From UBA1181 sp963631545 (GTDB taxonomy: Bacteria; Bacteroidota; Bacteroidia; Bacteroidales; Paludibacteraceae): DNA of 64,000 nucleotides. Below the pieces are notes generated by a model. That model made no database searches. It was not told the origin of the DNA and saw only the letters and a list, made by a program, of their open reading frames with translations. Below, piece by piece: positions 6,659 through 14,816 of this stretch. Numbering within the stretch: position 1 is the stretch's first letter; the number at the start of each line of letters is the position of its first letter. The stretch is from contig CAVGRN010000001.1 of the NCBI GenBank assembly GCA_963631545.1, forward strand, positions 40,849-104,848. The letters are read 5' to 3'. A program made the translations under genes and the position numbers.

Positions 6659-8855
6659 TATACAACATCGTTTTGTTTTTTTCTTATGGCTGTCATTATT
6701 CGCTGTGGGGATGTTTAGTTGTAAGGATGAAGACACTTACGTTCATACTTCAAGTGTTCCGACTGTGGAATATAAGATTGCTGTGGTGGTGCCGTTGTCC
6801 AATAGCGATGAAAGGGCGCGATATGAAAAGACAGCAAACTGGGCATTGGAAACTCTGCGAAATGCACAAAGACTTGTGTTTGATGAAGGGATAGACTCAT
6901 CGATTGTCAACCTCAGTATAGAGTGGTACGATGAGTCGAAAGAGAATCTGACTTTGCTATCCAAACAGCTGTCTCGACGCGACGACATATTGCTGACGGT
7001 TGGCCCCCTTGCAGACAAAAACGTGAACGCTATGGCTCAGGCGTTCTCCAACGAGGGGAAGGCTCTTATCGCACCTTGTGCGACGAGTGAAGATATTATT
7101 CGGCGTCATTCCAAAGGCACGTATGGGGCAAATAACACGCTGCCATTCCTGTGGTCTCTCTGCGAAACGGATGTCGCGCAATCAGAGGTTTTGCTTGCGA
7201 CGGCGTGGGAAGGTGGGGCGGAGTCTGTCGCGTTAATATCCCCAGCAGACAGTTATGGGCAGACTTTCAGTGACTGGGTGCCATTTCAAGCCAGTGAGTT
7301 GGGTTTGACATTCGTTCCATCCGATTCATACGAAGACATTGAGGATTTGCCGAAGGTCGCACAAAGTGTGCTTTCGTCGGAAGCGCAGTGTGTGTTGTGT
7401 GCCGTCCGATCTGTTGACGAGGCGAAAGTGGTGCTTGAGTTAGTCAAGAAAATGGAATTGGCGGCTCCCCGTTTGCTTTTCGCAGGAAGGGCGTTGTCTG
7501 CGACATTGCCAGAATTGGGGGAGATTGCAGAAGGAGCGGAGGGCGTAGCGCCATACGCAGATCCGGAAACGGGGTTTCAGATTGCCTATCAGGAGCATTT
7601 CAAAACAAATCCAACCTTTGCCGAGGCGCAACTCTACGATGCTATTCTGCTTGCTGGTATAACCGCTTTTGTAAAGGAATATGTGTTTAAGGCACTCTCT
7701 GCCATAGACATATTGGTGGGATTGGTGACGACAGAACAGAACGACGCAGGTGAAATAGGAAGTGAGAAGGTGTGGAATGCATACGGACTGTCAAGTTTGT
7801 TCCTTGGTTTTAAGGAAACAATGGACTTTACAGGAGAGGAGTTAGTTGGGGCGTGCGGGCGGCTGTGTTTTGACAATGAGGTTTATACAAGCATCTTAGA
7901 GAGTACGTATGTGCATTGGATGGTATACAGGGACAGTCTGCTCTGCATAGACTACCACAAAAGAGATGGTAGCAAACGTGTCTCTGCCACATTGGCGTCG
8001 TGGAACTGGCAGGTGCAGCAACGGCAAACCATAGTTAACGAGGATGCAGGAATATCCTATAAGGCGTTAAATGACCGATGGGCGTTGCTTGTGCAGAGTT
8101 CAAAAGGTTGGCGCAATTATCGGCATCAGGCAGATGTGCTTAATGTATATCAACTGCTGAAACGAAATGGCTGGGATGACGACCACATTATCCTCATCAT
8201 TTCGGACGACATCGCCGACTATCCCCAGAACCCTTTTATGGGTGAGGTGAGAGCAAGTTACACTGGCGACAACCTCTATTCAGGAATAACCATTGATTAT
8301 AACACAGATACCCTTACCGCCGCCGACATTGTAGACATACTCGAAGGGAAACGCAGCGAACACTTGCCGACGGTGCTTGAAACGGACGACCAAACCAACT
8401 TGCTGGTGTTTTGGAGTGGACACGGTTGCAGAAAGGGAACAAAAACCGATGCAGGTTTTTTGTGGCTTGAGGATGGCGTTTTTTCTGATGTGATGTTACG
8501 GGGAGCATTGGAAACTATGAATAGCGAAAAACGTTACCGCAAGATGCTGATGTTGTTCGAACCTTGCTATTCTGAAACTATGATAAATCAAGCTATAGAT
8601 ATTCCCGGAATTTTAAGTTTTTCAAGTGCAAGCAAGAATGAATCTTCGTTTGCCGACTATTATTGTGAAGACATAGGATGGATGAGCGACCGTTTCTCTA
8701 ACAATATCGTAAGGGAAATGAGTATCAATCCAACGTTGACATTCTACGAACTTTACACTTACCTTATCAAGAATACCCTTGGCTCGCACGTTCATGTTGC
8801 CAATGCGTCTATGTTTGGCAATTTGTATCTTGTTTCGCCTCAGGAATTCTTTTAA
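6645..8855 (+). CDS. Lipoprotein: periplasmic-binding domain fused to a legumain-like C13 peptidase (736 aa)
   Basis: ATG 6645 overlaps the previous gene; the next residues form a lipoprotein signal ending GMFSC (Cys26). Residues about 40-420 are a type-1 periplasmic-binding domain of the LivK/receptor family (IAVVVPLSNSDE, VGPLADKNVNAMAQ, SVALISPADSYGQ). Residues about 480-736 resemble peptidase family C13: NYRHQADV at 491-498 as in legumains, catalytic-type His593 in FWSGHG and Cys641 in FEPCYSE, about 48 residues apart, each following a hydrophobic strand. The arrangement suggests a ligand-sensing surface or periplasmic protease. Substrate, ligand and topology are not known. An upstream in-frame start would lie inside the BMP gene and lacks a signal peptide. 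Confidence 0.75.
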   Translation: MKANNIQHRFVFFLWLSLFAVGMFSCKDEDTYVHTSSVPTVEYKIAVVVPLSNSDERARYEKTANWALETLRNAQRLVFDEGIDSSIVNLSIEWYDESKENLTLLSKQLSRRDDILLTVGPLADKNVNAMAQAFSNEGKALIAPCATSEDIIRRHSKGTYGANNTLPFLWSLCETDVAQSEVLLATAWEGGAESVALISPADSYGQTFSDWVPFQASELGLTFVPSDSYEDIEDLPKVAQSVLSSEAQCVLCAVRSVDEAKVVLELVKKMELAAPRLLFAGRALSATLPELGEIAEGAEGVAPYADPETGFQIAYQEHFKTNPTFAEAQLYDAILLAGITAFVKEYVFKALSAIDILVGLVTTEQNDAGEIGSEKVWNAYGLSSLFLGFKETMDFTGEELVGACGRLCFDNEVYTSILESTYVHWMVYRDSLLCIDYHKRDGSKRVSATLASWNWQVQQRQTIVNEDAGISYKALNDRWALLVQSSKGWRNYRHQADVLNVYQLLKRNGWDDDHIILIISDDIADYPQNPFMGEVRASYTGDNLYSGITIDYNTDTLTAADIVDILEGKRSEHLPTVLETDDQTNLLVFWSGHGCRKGTKTDAGFLWLEDGVFSDVMLRGALETMNSEKRYRKMLMLFEPCYSETMINQAIDIPGILSFSSASKNESSFADYYCEDIGWMSDRFSNNIVREMSINPTLTFYELYTYLIKNTLGSHVHVANASMFGNLYLVSPQEFF

Positions 8856-8975
8856 AGGACTCTGCAAGTAGTTGATAGTGGTATAATTACATGCCTATTC
8901 TTAAAATAAAACCAAGTTGCTTTGAGTTTATAGTGATACATATTGGGTTAATTATTTCCTGACTTCATCAATGCG

Positions 8976-9038
8976 CCGCCCCCCAAAAAACTCCTCTAAT
9001 TTAGCAAGTTGGGTGATGAGTTTTTTTTTGGGGGGCGG
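8976..9038. terminator. Long hairpin with C6/G6 arms, probable bidirectional terminator
   Basis: Left arm CCGCCCCCCAAAAAACTC (8976-8993) pairs with GAG-T9-GGGGGGCGG (9018-9038), leaving a loop of 24 and three unpaired T. The A/T run inside the arms could serve as a U-tract for termination in either direction. Confidence 0.55.
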
Positions 9039-9048
9039 AAAGTAATAG

Positions 9049-9158
9049 ATTCAAATGAAATGAACCAGCAATTCAAACGAAATGAATCGGCGATTCAATT
9101 AAAACGAATCGACGATTCAATCAAAACGAATCGACGATTCATTTGAAACGCAATAGTA
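9049..9158. repeat. 22-bp tandem repeat, about 4.5 copies
   Basis: Units start at 9049, 9071, 9093, 9115 and a decayed one at 9137, each beginning ATTCA and ending with GAATCGRCG-like sequence. At the unit junctions this makes small palindromes of the form GAATCGRCGATTC at least three times. No spacers, so not CRISPR. The arrangement looks like an array of binding sites. Confidence 0.85.
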
Positions 9159-9195
9159 TTGCGGCTTTCTTGTCCCGAATACCGATTTAAATTCG

Positions 9196-9203
9196 TACAT
9201 TTG
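9196..9203 (+). promoter_or_regulatory. Putative promoter -7 box (TACATTTG)
   Basis: Exact TAnnTTTG match, now without a complete gene downstream. It may be the original promoter of the truncated glycohydrolase or of a short transcript carrying the 9241-9275 hairpin. Confidence 0.45.
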
Positions 9204-9426
9204 TCCCAATGTATAACATTTTGCTCATTGCATACGTCTCCCTCCGTTGTGTGGGACGACTGAACTTGACGGAGGATGATTGATCATCATATTTCCTTCT
9301 GCATCACCCTGCGTTACCTATCTTCTATCCTTAACTCATTGATATTCAATGTGCGCCATTTGATTGCGCACAAATGTGATGAAGTCAGGAAAGAGTCTTT
9401 TGGTATTATTCTTTTTTATAAAAAGC

Positions 9427-9870
9427 TACGGGAATGGTGCGGCGATGCGCGTCAGTCCCATAGGTTGGGCTTTCGACCGACCGGAACAGGTGCTGCGCGA
9501 GGCGATAAACTCAGCAAAGATTACACACAACCATGCGGAAGACAAAGACCAGATGCTTGAACGCATCGTCACCCAATACTACGGAGAAGATTGGTGCGAG
9601 TATGTACCAGACCGCGGCGTATTTGACGTAACCTGTCAAGGCTGCGTTCCCCTCGCCTTTATGCTCCTGCTTGGTTGCACTGATTTTGAGGAGGCTATCC
9701 GCGAAGCCATTAGTTATGGCGGCGATAGCGACACACTTGGTGCCATTGTGGGCGCAATCGCAGAACCTATTTTCGGCATACCGACGGATATTCAGGAGAA
9801 GGCTCTACGTTATCTTCCTCATGATATGCGAGTTGTCTATTCCGACTTCAAAGATAGGTTCAACCTATGA
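9427..9870 (+). pseudogene. ADP-ribosylglycohydrolase family, 5'-truncated
   Basis: Homology begins at YGNGAAMRVSPIGWAF and continues to SYGGDSDTLGAIVGAIAEP, the second metal-binding block of the DraG/ARH family that removes ADP-ribose from proteins. Complete homologues are about 250-260 residues and begin about 95 residues earlier with a GDxxG motif and the metal-binding TDDT; nothing like these is seen upstream, where the DNA is repeat-rich and noncoding. The in-frame extension back to 9364 is low-complexity Phe/Leu sequence with no family resemblance. I therefore call it a decapitated, probably inactive gene. Confidence 0.75.
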
Positions 9871-9887
9871 ATCACCCCAAAACAATC

Positions 9888-9919
9888 AAAAAGGTCGAGG
9901 AGTAACCCCCGACCTTTTT
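9888..9919. terminator. Bidirectional intrinsic terminator
   Basis: AAAAAGGTCG (9888-9897) pairs with CGACCTTTTT (9910-9919), giving a U-tract on both strands. It separates the truncated glycohydrolase (+) from alaS (-). Confidence 0.85.
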
Positions 9920-9943
9920 GTTATTTTCTGATTTGCGGACATC

Positions 9944-12568
9944 TTACTGCAAACCCACTTTTTTTAGGACTATCTCAAACGCCGCATCCAATCCTTTGAC
10001 GTTTTTCCCTCCCGCTTGCGCGAAGAAAGGCTGTCCACCTCCACCACCTTGAATTTCTTTGGCAGCTTCACGGACAATCTGTGTAGCATTCAATCCTTGC
10101 GCAACCACTGAATCAGAGAATGCAACCGTCAACGATGGCTTGCCTTCCCATTCTGTTGCAGCGACAAACACCATTGCCTCGTCTTTCAACTCGTTTCTCA
10201 AACGGAAAGCAACAGACTTCAAAACATCAGCAGGAGCTGGTTTCCTTGACGTGATGACACGAATACCATTCTTCACCTCCGACAAACTGATCAACTTTTC
10301 AACGCTACGCTCCAACTTTTCTGCCATATAGGCTTCAACATCCTTCTTCATCGTAGCATTCTCCTCAATCAACTTCTTGATTGCTGCCACAATGTTTGGC
10401 GTATTGTTGAAGAACGTACGCATATCGCGAACCATATCTTGCTGCTCGTTCATCATCTCCTCAACCTTCACGCCTGAAATCGCTTCTATACGACGAACAC
10501 CAGCTGCAACTGAACTCTCCGACAAAACACGAATCATTCCAATCTCACCCGTCGCCTTAACGTGTGTACCACCACACAACTCCATTGACGGACCGAATTT
10601 GATCATACGAACCGTGTCGCCATATTTCTCACCAAACAACGCAATCGCACCCTTGTCTCTTGCCTCTTGGATTGACATATCGCGGAACTCCTCCAAAGGA
10701 ATGTTCTGACGAACCATTGCATTGGCAATTTGTTCCACCTTTCTAATCTCTTCATCCGTAACTTTCTGGAAGTGAGAGAAGTCGAAACGAAGGGCATCTG
10801 CTGATACATACGAACCCTTCTGCTCAACGTGCGTACCCAAAACCTGACGAAGTGCATAGTCGAGCAAGTGGGTTGCAGTGTGGTTGCATGCGATACGTTG
10901 GCGTCTCTCCTTGTCGATAACAGCGTGAAATCCGAGTGTTACATCCTCAGGCATTGCCTGCATCAAGTGAACCGTCAAATTGTTCTCTTTTTTGGTGTCC
11001 AACACCTCGTATTTCTTACCATCTGCCTCGATGAAACCAGTGTCGCCCAACTGTCCACCCATCTCTGCGTAGAACGGAGTCTCATCGAACACAACCTGGA
11101 AAAACTCTTTATTCTTTTGTTTGATTTTTCTGTAACGAAGAATATTCACATCAGTCTCGAGGAAGTCGTAACCAATAAACTTAGACTCGCCCTCGTGCAA
11201 TGTAACCCAGTCGCCCGTTTCAACAGAGGCAGCGTTACGAGCGCGTTCCTTCTGCTTCTGCATCTCAACATTGAACTCCTCCTCGTTGACCGTCATTCCG
11301 TTTTCACGAAGAATCAACTCTGTCAAGTCGAGAGGGAATCCGTAAGTATCATATAAGGTAAATCCGTCAACACCTGAGATTTCAGTCTTACCTGCAGCCT
11401 TCGTGTCGGCCATCACCTTATCCAAAAGGCGGATACCCAACTCCAAAGTACGCAAGAATGCCTCTTCCTCTTCCTTCATCACTTTCACAACCAAATTCTG
11501 CTGTGCAATCAATTCAGGATATGCATCGCCCATCGTCTCGATCAAAACAGGCACCAACTTATACATGAAAGCGGCACGCTGACCCAAGAAAGTGTAGCCG
11601 TAACGAACTGCACGACGAAGAATACGACGGATAACGTAACCAGCCTTAGCATTTGAAGGCAACTGACCGTCGGTGATTGAGAAAGCGATTGTACGAACGT
11701 GGTCAGCGATTACACGCATAGCAATGTCCGTTTCTCTCTTCTTACCATATTCTGTATTGGCGATTTTTCCAATCTCCTTAATGATAGGTTGGAAAACGTC
11801 TGTATCGTAGTTTGATTTCTTTCCTTGGAGAGCCATACAAAGACGCTCAAATCCCATACCCGTATCAACGTGCTTTGCAGGGAGTGGCTCGAGCGAACCG
11901 TCAGCCTTACGGTTGAACTGCATGAACACGTTGTTCCAAATTTCGATTACTTGAGGATTATCTTTGTTGACCAACTCAACTCCTGGCACTTTCGCACGCT
12001 CGTCGTCGTCGCGAAGGTCGATATGGATTTCAGAGCAAGGACCACAAGGACCCGTCTCACCCATCTCCCAGAAGTTATCATGCTTGTTTCCGTTGATGAT
12101 ACGATCTTTAGGCAAGAATTGAGCCCAAATCTCGGCAGCCTCGTCATCGCGTTCAAGGTTGTCTTCCTTGCTACCCTCAAAAACAGTAGCATATAAACGG
12201 TTAGGATCGATTTTGAGGACATCCACCAAATACTCCCAAGCCCAGGTGATAGCCTCTTTCTTGAAATAATCTCCGAAAGACCAGTTACCCAACATCTCGA
12301 ACATGGTGTGGTGATAGGTGTCCAAACCTACCTCTTCCAAATCGTTGTGTTTTCCACTCACACGAAGGCACTTCTGCGAATCCGCGACACGTGGATACTT
12401 ACGTGGTTGGTTACCCAAGAATATGTCCTTGAACTGGTTCATACCAGCGTTCGTGAACATCAATGTAGGGTCGTTTTTTACGACCATCGGCGCAGAAGGG
12501 ACAATCGTATGCCCTTTTGAAGCGAAGAAATCGGTAAACGATTTGCGAATTTCCTTAGCCGTTAGCAT
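9944..12568 (-). CDS. alaS: Alanine--tRNA ligase (874 aa)
   Basis: Charges tRNA-Ala and edits mischarged Ser/Gly. The N-terminal class II catalytic core starts LTAKEIRKSFTDFFASKGH and holds the TNAGMNQFKDIFLG motif. The editing domain carries the zinc/catalytic HTATH motif (His563 and His567) and CGGTHV. The C-Ala domain ends with the Gly-rich GGGGGGQPFFAQAGG. The length is normal. I chose ATG 12568; the 19-residue upstream extension is not conserved-looking. The gene is divergent from the M23 peptidase gene. Confidence 0.97.
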   Translation of the reverse strand: MLTAKEIRKSFTDFFASKGHTIVPSAPMVVKNDPTLMFTNAGMNQFKDIFLGNQPRKYPRVADSQKCLRVSGKHNDLEEVGLDTYHHTMFEMLGNWSFGDYFKKEAITWAWEYLVDVLKIDPNRLYATVFEGSKEDNLERDDEAAEIWAQFLPKDRIINGNKHDNFWEMGETGPCGPCSEIHIDLRDDDERAKVPGVELVNKDNPQVIEIWNNVFMQFNRKADGSLEPLPAKHVDTGMGFERLCMALQGKKSNYDTDVFQPIIKEIGKIANTEYGKKRETDIAMRVIADHVRTIAFSITDGQLPSNAKAGYVIRRILRRAVRYGYTFLGQRAAFMYKLVPVLIETMGDAYPELIAQQNLVVKVMKEEEEAFLRTLELGIRLLDKVMADTKAAGKTEISGVDGFTLYDTYGFPLDLTELILRENGMTVNEEEFNVEMQKQKERARNAASVETGDWVTLHEGESKFIGYDFLETDVNILRYRKIKQKNKEFFQVVFDETPFYAEMGGQLGDTGFIEADGKKYEVLDTKKENNLTVHLMQAMPEDVTLGFHAVIDKERRQRIACNHTATHLLDYALRQVLGTHVEQKGSYVSADALRFDFSHFQKVTDEEIRKVEQIANAMVRQNIPLEEFRDMSIQEARDKGAIALFGEKYGDTVRMIKFGPSMELCGGTHVKATGEIGMIRVLSESSVAAGVRRIEAISGVKVEEMMNEQQDMVRDMRTFFNNTPNIVAAIKKLIEENATMKKDVEAYMAEKLERSVEKLISLSEVKNGIRVITSRKPAPADVLKSVAFRLRNELKDEAMVFVAATEWEGKPSLTVAFSDSVVAQGLNATQIVREAAKEIQGGGGGQPFFAQAGGKNVKGLDAAFEIVLKKVGLQ

Positions 12569-12632
12569 CTTACTATATGATATGTGTAAATTATTCTGGA
12601 CTGCGAAATTAGCATTTTTCCACAAAATAGGT

Positions 12633-12640
12633 TACCTTTG
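12633..12640 (+). promoter_or_regulatory. Putative promoter -7 box (TACCTTTG)
   Basis: Exact consensus in the alaS/M23 divergent spacer, giving a leader of about 95 nt before the ATG at 12742. Confidence 0.6.
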
Positions 12641-12741
12641 CCGCAACATTTTCTGTAAGACTGAGGCCGCCCACCCCATTTTGTACATTTTGATACAAAG
12701 AGATGACGCTCTCGGAATGAAAAACTAAGCGATTCGCACAA

Positions 12742-13713
12742 ATGTCAAAAGCTAGATTTCAGTTCAACCCCAAGACGCTCTCCTTCGAGCGGATTGACAA
12801 CACCATCAAACACAGGTTCACCTACCTGTTTTCGCACCTTGTGAGCGGACTGTTGATTGGGTTGGCTTTCTTCGTGCTTTTCGCACTTTTCATCAACTCG
12901 CCAAGGGAGAGGGACTTGAAGAGCCGGAACGCAGAGTTGGAGGCGCAGTTTGAACTTGTAAGCACACAACTTGACGAGATTCAAGAGATTCTGACAGACA
13001 TTGAGCAGCGCGACGACCAACTCTACCGCGTGGTTGTTCAGGCGGACCCGTTGTCGAGCAACATCCGTCGAACTTCGCTTTCCCAAGGAAAATACAGCAA
13101 AATCCGACAAAAAACAAACTCAGAGATAGCAGCCGCCGCCACCGCCCAGATTGACGAGGTGCGCAGGAGGCTCTACCTGCAATCCATCTCATTCGACGAG
13201 GTGACGGAGATGGTGCGCAACAAAGAGGATATGCTGCTGTGCATTCCCGGCATACAACCTGTGAAGAACAAAGACCTGAAGCGTATGGCGTCAGGCTATG
13301 GCTTCCGCATCGACCCCATCTATAAAACACAGAAATTCCACGCTGGAATGGACTTTTCCGGTGAAATCGGCACGGAGATCTATGCGACGGGCAAGGCAAC
13401 CGTCGAGTTTCGGGGATGGAAGCAAGGCTACGGAAACTGCGTGATTCTGGACCATGGGTACGGCTATAAAACCCTTTACGCTCACTTGAACGGATTTGTT
13501 AAAACCCAGAAAATCGGGTCGAAAGTAAATCGCGGTGAGGTTATCGCCTATATGGGTAATACGGGAAAATCTACCGGCCCGCACCTTCACTACGAGGTAC
13601 ACTACAAGGATAAAGCCACAGACCCTCGTAATTTCTACTACATCGATCTCTCGCCAGAGCAATATGACGAGATGATACAAATCGTCTCCAACAATGGAAA
13701 CGTCTATGATTGA
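12742..13713 (+). CDS. M23 family metallopeptidase, membrane-anchored (323 aa)
   Basis: One transmembrane helix at about 34-52 places the bulk of the protein in the periplasm. A coiled-coil-like segment (about 58-95) precedes a LytM/M23 domain with the zinc ligands His200 and Asp204 in HAGMD and His281/His283 in GPHLHYE. The family cleaves peptidoglycan crossbridges or activates amidases at division. Both metal motifs are intact, so an active enzyme is expected. It heads a run of overlapping genes: the MerR gene begins 20 bp before its stop. Confidence 0.9.
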   Translation: MSKARFQFNPKTLSFERIDNTIKHRFTYLFSHLVSGLLIGLAFFVLFALFINSPRERDLKSRNAELEAQFELVSTQLDEIQEILTDIEQRDDQLYRVVVQADPLSSNIRRTSLSQGKYSKIRQKTNSEIAAAATAQIDEVRRRLYLQSISFDEVTEMVRNKEDMLLCIPGIQPVKNKDLKRMASGYGFRIDPIYKTQKFHAGMDFSGEIGTEIYATGKATVEFRGWKQGYGNCVILDHGYGYKTLYAHLNGFVKTQKIGSKVNRGEVIAYMGNTGKSTGPHLHYEVHYKDKATDPRNFYYIDLSPEQYDEMIQIVSNNGNVYD

Positions 13714-14095
13714 ACCGCTGAAATTTGAGCGGAATAAAATGTATTACTCCATCGGCGAGGTGGCCGAGATGTTGCAGGTAACTGTCCCCTCCATACGCTT
13801 CTGGGAAAAGGAGTTCCCTTTCATAACCCCCCAGAAAACAAAAGGCGGAACAAGATTCTATTCAAAGAGCGAAATCAAAAACATCCAAATTGTTGTTTAC
13901 CTGCTGAAAGTAAGACGGTACACCATAGAGGGAGCGAAGCAACTTCTCAAAAATGATCGGCGCAACGTGGAGAAAAAAAATGAGATATACAGGCGTTTAG
14001 AGAGGATCAAAAACGAGATACAATCACTCCGCCAGTCATTTGACGTGCATTTGAATATAAAAGGACAAGAAGATGGAATGGATGAGCGTGACTGA
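13694..14095 (+). CDS. MerR-family transcriptional regulator (133 aa)
   Basis: The winged helix-turn-helix YYSIGEVAEMLQVTVPSIRFWEKEF with the following GGTRFYSKSEIKNIQ is typical of MerR DNA-binding domains; the rest is a helix suited to a dimerisation coiled coil and lacks the Cys clusters of metal sensors. The effector is not evident. It overlaps the M23 gene by 20 bp (an alternative ATG at 13706 would reduce this to 8) and overlaps the TRIC gene downstream, so all three are likely one transcript. Confidence 0.88.
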   Translation: METSMIEPLKFERNKMYYSIGEVAEMLQVTVPSIRFWEKEFPFITPQKTKGGTRFYSKSEIKNIQIVVYLLKVRRYTIEGAKQLLKNDRRNVEKKNEIYRRLERIKNEIQSLRQSFDVHLNIKGQEDGMDERD

Positions 14096-14720
14096 TTTCA
14101 TTATGGAGCAACGCCTGCTTCACTTCGCATTAGAGTCTGCCGGCACATTCGCCTTCGCCATTAGCGGAATACGTTTGGCTGCGAGTAAGGATTTCGACTT
14201 GTTCGGTGCCTATGTCGTCGGGTGCATTGCGGCAGTGGGTGGCGGAACGATCCGTGACTTGTGTCTGAACCTCACTCCCTTTTGGATGGAGAACTCCAGC
14301 TATATGATATGGACTGCCATCGCATTGCTGTTCGTCATCGTTTTCCGAAGACATTTGGTGAAACTTAACAACACATTCTTCATCTTCGATGCCATTGGGT
14401 TGGGATTATTCAATGTTGTGGGTATCGTCAAGACGCTCGAATGTGGTCATCCGTTTTGGGTGGCAACCGTTATGGGAACGATCACCGCTGCCGCTGGAGG
14501 GGTGCTGCGCGACTTGCTCATCAACCAGATACCGCTAATATTTCGGAAAGAAATCTACGCATTAGCCTGTGTGGCGGGCTGCATCGTATATTATATATGT
14601 GATAAAATTTGGATAGACGACCCTGCAATCACGCAGATTATCAGTGCATGCAGCGTGGTGTTGACACGCATTGTGGCTGTGAAATACCAAATCGGACTTC
14701 CCCACATCAAAAAAGAATAG
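14073..14720 (+). CDS. TRIC/UPF0126 family membrane channel (215 aa)
   Basis: A two-fold repeated, roughly seven-helix membrane protein with the diagnostic GGGTIRDL in the first half and AAAGGVLRDL in the second, as in bacterial YicG/TRIC homologues that conduct monovalent cations. AGGA-like sequence precedes ATG 14073, though ATG 14103 is also possible. It overlaps the MerR gene by 23 bp. Confidence 0.88.
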   Translation: MEWMSVTDFIMEQRLLHFALESAGTFAFAISGIRLAASKDFDLFGAYVVGCIAAVGGGTIRDLCLNLTPFWMENSSYMIWTAIALLFVIVFRRHLVKLNNTFFIFDAIGLGLFNVVGIVKTLECGHPFWVATVMGTITAAAGGVLRDLLINQIPLIFRKEIYALACVAGCIVYYICDKIWIDDPAITQIISACSVVLTRIVAVKYQIGLPHIKKE

Positions 14721-14751
14721 ACCGAAAGCGAAAAAAAATCAACAATCATTC

Positions 14752-14759
14752 TATCTTTG
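14752..14759 (+). promoter_or_regulatory. Putative promoter -7 box (TATCTTTG)
   Basis: Exact consensus, 57 bp before the ATG at 14817. Confidence 0.6.
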
Positions 14760-14816
14760 CAGAAAATACACTATCTTTACAAAGAGTTAGAACAAATAAC
14801 TAAAAACAACAGAGAT

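Larger units (their letters stand above)
8955..9392. repeat. 16-bp perfect inverted repeat flanking the interval
   Basis: TTTCCTGACTTCATCA at 8955-8970 recurs in inverted orientation at 9377-9392. The arms are 406 bp apart and enclose the hairpin and tandem repeat. They might be the ends of a small inserted element, but no transposase or target duplication is visible. Confidence 0.6.
8856..9426. other. Repeat-rich gene-free interval
   Basis: Contains a long GC-arm hairpin (8976-9038), a 22-bp tandem repeat (9049-9158), a TACATTTG promoter box (9196-9203) and a CCTCCGT/ACGGAGG hairpin (9241-9275), all inside a 16-bp inverted repeat (8955-8970 and 9377-9392). It ends at the point where homology to ADP-ribosylglycohydrolase begins. 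No credible gene is seen. Confidence 0.6.

Noticed and set aside
9060..9145. Short coding frame through the 22-bp repeats
   Set aside because: The 22-bp period shifts the frame each unit and the frame is only about 28 codons.
9049..9158. CRISPR array
   Set aside because: Repeats are directly adjacent with no spacers, and no cas genes are present.
9276..9560. 94-codon plus-strand frame upstream of the truncated glycohydrolase
   Set aside because: It overlaps the glycohydrolase remnant in another frame and has no recognisable features.
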